Below, one piece after another: positions 62,162 through 64,000 of a stretch of 64,000 nt of DNA. How positions within the stretch are numbered: position 1 is the first letter of the stretch; each line of letters starts with the position of its first letter. The stretch spans positions 2,436,577 to 2,500,576 of the forward strand of contig NZ_KB731324.1 in assembly GCF_000353285.1 (NCBI RefSeq), read 5' to 3'. The position numbers were made by a program, and so were the translations under genes. Source of the stretch: Leptolyngbya boryana PCC 6306 (GTDB lineage Bacteria > Cyanobacteriota > Cyanobacteriia > Leptolyngbyales > Leptolyngbyaceae). The notes below the pieces were generated by a model. The model had not been told where the DNA came from. It searched no databases and worked only from the letters and a program-made list of their open reading frames with translations.

Positions 62162-64000
62162 ATGTATTCCTTTCTACGATTCTTTAGAGCATTGCGTCGC
62201 GCCTTTCAGAAGCAACGGCGAAACATAAAATATCGAAAAACGATTTATCCAGTATTATCACTCATTGCCTTCTTATTCTCATCATTTGCGTCAGTGGCAA
62301 ATGCCCAAGTTACGCTTAACAGTACCAACGTCTATGCTGTATGGGGAAGTACTGCGGGTACTGCAAGGAATATTAGTACTCTCAATGTAACAACGGGTGC
62401 ACTTTCTTCACCACCATTTACTTCATCTAGGATTACGGCTACAGCAGCAATGGCGTTTGATCCGAATGGATCTGCCTTATATTACTCCGATCGTACTACT
62501 AGTCCTAATAACCTCATTCGGTACACTAGTGCTGGTGAATCAGCTAGCCTTGGAACATTTCCAGGAAGTGATAGCAATGTGCCAATCTTACGCATGGGAT
62601 TTCGTGGGACAACAGGATATGCAATTTCTAGTAACAATACAATCTATACCTTTACAACAGGCACTCCATCCACAATTACAAACCTAGGAACAGTCAATTT
62701 TCTTGGAACTTCTCCATCAGGAACGACAGCTAGCGGTGACATTGCTTTTGATGGTTATGGTAGAGGGTGGGCAATCTTTGGAAATTCTTTGTATCGCCTG
62801 AATATGAATGTTACTCCTCCTGAAGCAATTCCGATCGGGCAAGTTTCGGTTGGGGGAACACCTCTTGCGACTAGCTTCATAACGATTGGAAGTATTGCGT
62901 TCGACAGTAATGGTAACTTATTAATTGCTGGTTCCCTTACGGCAGGAGGTGCTAACGTTTACAGGGTTAGTATCAATGATGCATCGGCTGTACAAGTTGG
63001 CTCAACCTTGGTAAATATATCTCTTCCTGATTTAGCAAGCGGTAATTTTCCGCTGATTGATCCCCAGATCCAGGCGACGAAAACGGTTAGTCCTACAGGG
63101 TCAGTGCTACCGGGTGCAACATTGACTTATACGATCGAAGTCGAAAACATTGGGAGTGCGCCTGCGGTCAACCTCGACTTCATTGATCCGCTTCCTGCGG
63201 GAACCACTTATGTTGCCAACAGCGCAACTTTGAATGGCACAAACCTGAACGCGGCAACCTACCCCTTCGCAAGTGCTTATCGAATTACAGGTCGTAATGC
63301 TTCTAACGGCACCTTGAAAGTTGGTAATGCGAACCGTGCCACTCTCACATTTCAGGTTACGGTTAACACTACAAACTTGCCCTCTAGTATTACAAACCAG
63401 GGTACGATCGTTTATCTGGATAGTCCCATCAGTGGCGTTTCCACTACCAATGCCACAACAACTATTACATCGCCTGTATCTGGCTACAAGTCAGTGAGAT
63501 TAACCACCGACGCGGATGGCAGTGGTACTGTCACTCCTGGCGATACGCTGACTTGGACGATTTCTTATCGCAACAATAGTACTGCTGCCGTCTCTAACGT
63601 TCAGATCAATGATCAATTACCGACTGGCTTGACAACTGCGACGGGTTCTCAAACCGTTACCGTATCGGGTATCGGAACCAGTGCTACAAGAAACAGTGCC
63701 TACACAGGTGCCTCTGCGGGTGCGGTCAGCAACTTGCTCAACACGGGGGCAACGCTTGGCGCAAGTGGGGTGATTACGGTGAGTATTCCAACGACTGTGA
63801 ACAGCGGATTTAGCGGAACCCTTAGTAATCAGGCAAATGCAACAGGTTCTAGCATTCCGGGAAGCGGCACACTCACAGATAACGTAGATAATACGAGTTC
63901 CCTGCCTTCGGGTGTTACTGTTCCTGCTGGCAGTATTACGCAAATCCAAAATTCCACGATCGATCCTACAACCGCAACTGTTGTTACTCCTGCTGTTATT
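62162..64000 (+). CDS. Large secreted DUF11-repeat protein (runs past right edge)
   Basis: The frame is open from ATG 62162 (AGGA upstream; ATG 62153 also in frame) to the edge, over 612 residues. A signal peptide lies about 30-52 (PVLSLIAFLFSSFASVANAQ). Residues about 53-300 have strand repeats with FDPNGSALYYSD, IAFDGYGRGWAI and IAFDSNGNLLIAG, resembling a six-bladed propeller. From about 300 DUF11 domains follow: ATKTVSPTGSVLPGATLTYTIEVENIG, NLDFIDPLPAGTTYVANSATLNG, then LTTDADGSGTVTPGDTLTWTISYRNN (cores GATLTYTIEVEN, GDTLTWTISYRN). It ends the visible cluster 51 bp after the barrel gene and probably is its co-exported cargo. Confidence 0.82.
   Translation, partial: MYSFLRFFRALRRAFQKQRRNIKYRKTIYPVLSLIAFLFSSFASVANAQVTLNSTNVYAVWGSTAGTARNISTLNVTTGALSSPPFTSSRITATAAMAFDPNGSALYYSDRTTSPNNLIRYTSAGESASLGTFPGSDSNVPILRMGFRGTTGYAISSNNTIYTFTTGTPSTITNLGTVNFLGTSPSGTTASGDIAFDGYGRGWAIFGNSLYRLNMNVTPPEAIPIGQVSVGGTPLATSFITIGSIAFDSNGNLLIAGSLTAGGANVYRVSINDASAVQVGSTLVNISLPDLASGNFPLIDPQIQATKTVSPTGSVLPGATLTYTIEVENIGSAPAVNLDFIDPLPAGTTYVANSATLNGTNLNAATYPFASAYRITGRNASNGTLKVGNANRATLTFQVTVNTTNLPSSITNQGTIVYLDSPISGVSTTNATTTITSPVSGYKSVRLTTDADGSGTVTPGDTLTWTISYRNNSTAAVSNVQINDQLPTGLTTATGSQTVTVSGIGTSATRNSAYTGASAGAVSNLLNTGATLGASGVITVSIPTTVNSGFSGTLSNQANATGSSIPGSGTLTDNVDNTSSLPSGVTVPAGSITQIQNSTIDPTTATVVTPAVI

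Noticed and set aside
62397-62687. 96-residue plus ORF
   Set aside because: Lies in another frame of the open DUF11 gene beginning at 62162.
1-64000. rRNA, tRNA, intact insertion sequence or prophage
   Set aside because: No cloverleaf, rRNA core or transposase/integrase gene was seen in any gap by eye; small RNAs could be missed.

Overview
The window comes from a cyanobacterial chromosome, most likely a filamentous, Leptolyngbya-like species (the genus is an inference). The evidence is the very frequent GCGATCGC-type (HIP1) octamers and several cyanobacterial genes: the bicarbonate transporter bicA, the photosystem I assembly TPR gene ycf37, a CRR6-type NdhI maturation factor, an SLH/OprB iron-uptake porin and the rimP-nusA-ylxR-infB cluster. 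No rRNA, tRNA, CRISPR array or intact transposase was seen.

Layout: 1-9.2 kb holds a CHAT-protease/TPR protein cut by the left edge, an Rpn/DUF4351 nuclease-like protein, an amino-acid permease, a GIY-YIG protein, a GH116 glucosidase and a CsgG-like lipoprotein-type protein. 9.4-15.1 kb is the minus-strand rimP-nusA-ylxR-infB transcription/translation operon. 15.3-19.3 kb has a porin and then rpmI-rplT, a solute-binding protein and ycf37. 19.3-23.4 kb has a divergent pair, a FecR-domain protein with a 21-bp tandem repeat array and a predicted outer-membrane barrel protein. 23.3-31.4 kb is mostly housekeeping: sulfurtransferase, YqaE/Pmp3 peptide, rhomboid protease, hisA, a 47-residue lysine-rich peptide, an M48 metallopeptidase and bicA. 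36.2-49.9 kb is metabolic or housekeeping: a phosphoketolase/transketolase-like ThDP enzyme, CRR6, a flippase, an S9 peptidase, an RluA-type protein lacking the usual Asp, a hydrolase, a GGDEF-EAL protein and mutS.

Two accessory regions stand out. At 31.8-36.1 kb a 127-residue helical protein and an 802-residue NLR/STAND ATPase with TPRs are encoded 2 bp apart. The C-terminus of the first and the N-terminus of the second carry the same short motif (RQY...GRDQFNIET..GD). This arrangement is expected of an amyloid-templated effector/receptor pair, probably a defence or cell-death module. It is followed by two toxin-antitoxin pairs (HigBA-like and VapBC-like), the first bounded by an exact 20-bp direct repeat.

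At 50-64 kb there is a cell-surface cluster: two small DUF11-like paralogues, two large secreted DUF11 proteins (the second running off the right edge), a DUF11/SdrD-B-like protein, and a 1175-residue protein with N-terminal Ig-like domains and a large C-terminal beta-barrel. A multi-receiver regulator with several degenerate active sites lies between the two small paralogues. I infer a surface-assembly or adhesin system whose barrel anchors or exports the DUF11 proteins.

Six genes or gene ends come from reading the raw sequence: the CHAT gene at the left edge, the YqaE peptide, the lysine-rich peptide, the bicA-downstream fragment, the right-edge DUF11 gene, and several start sites moved inward.
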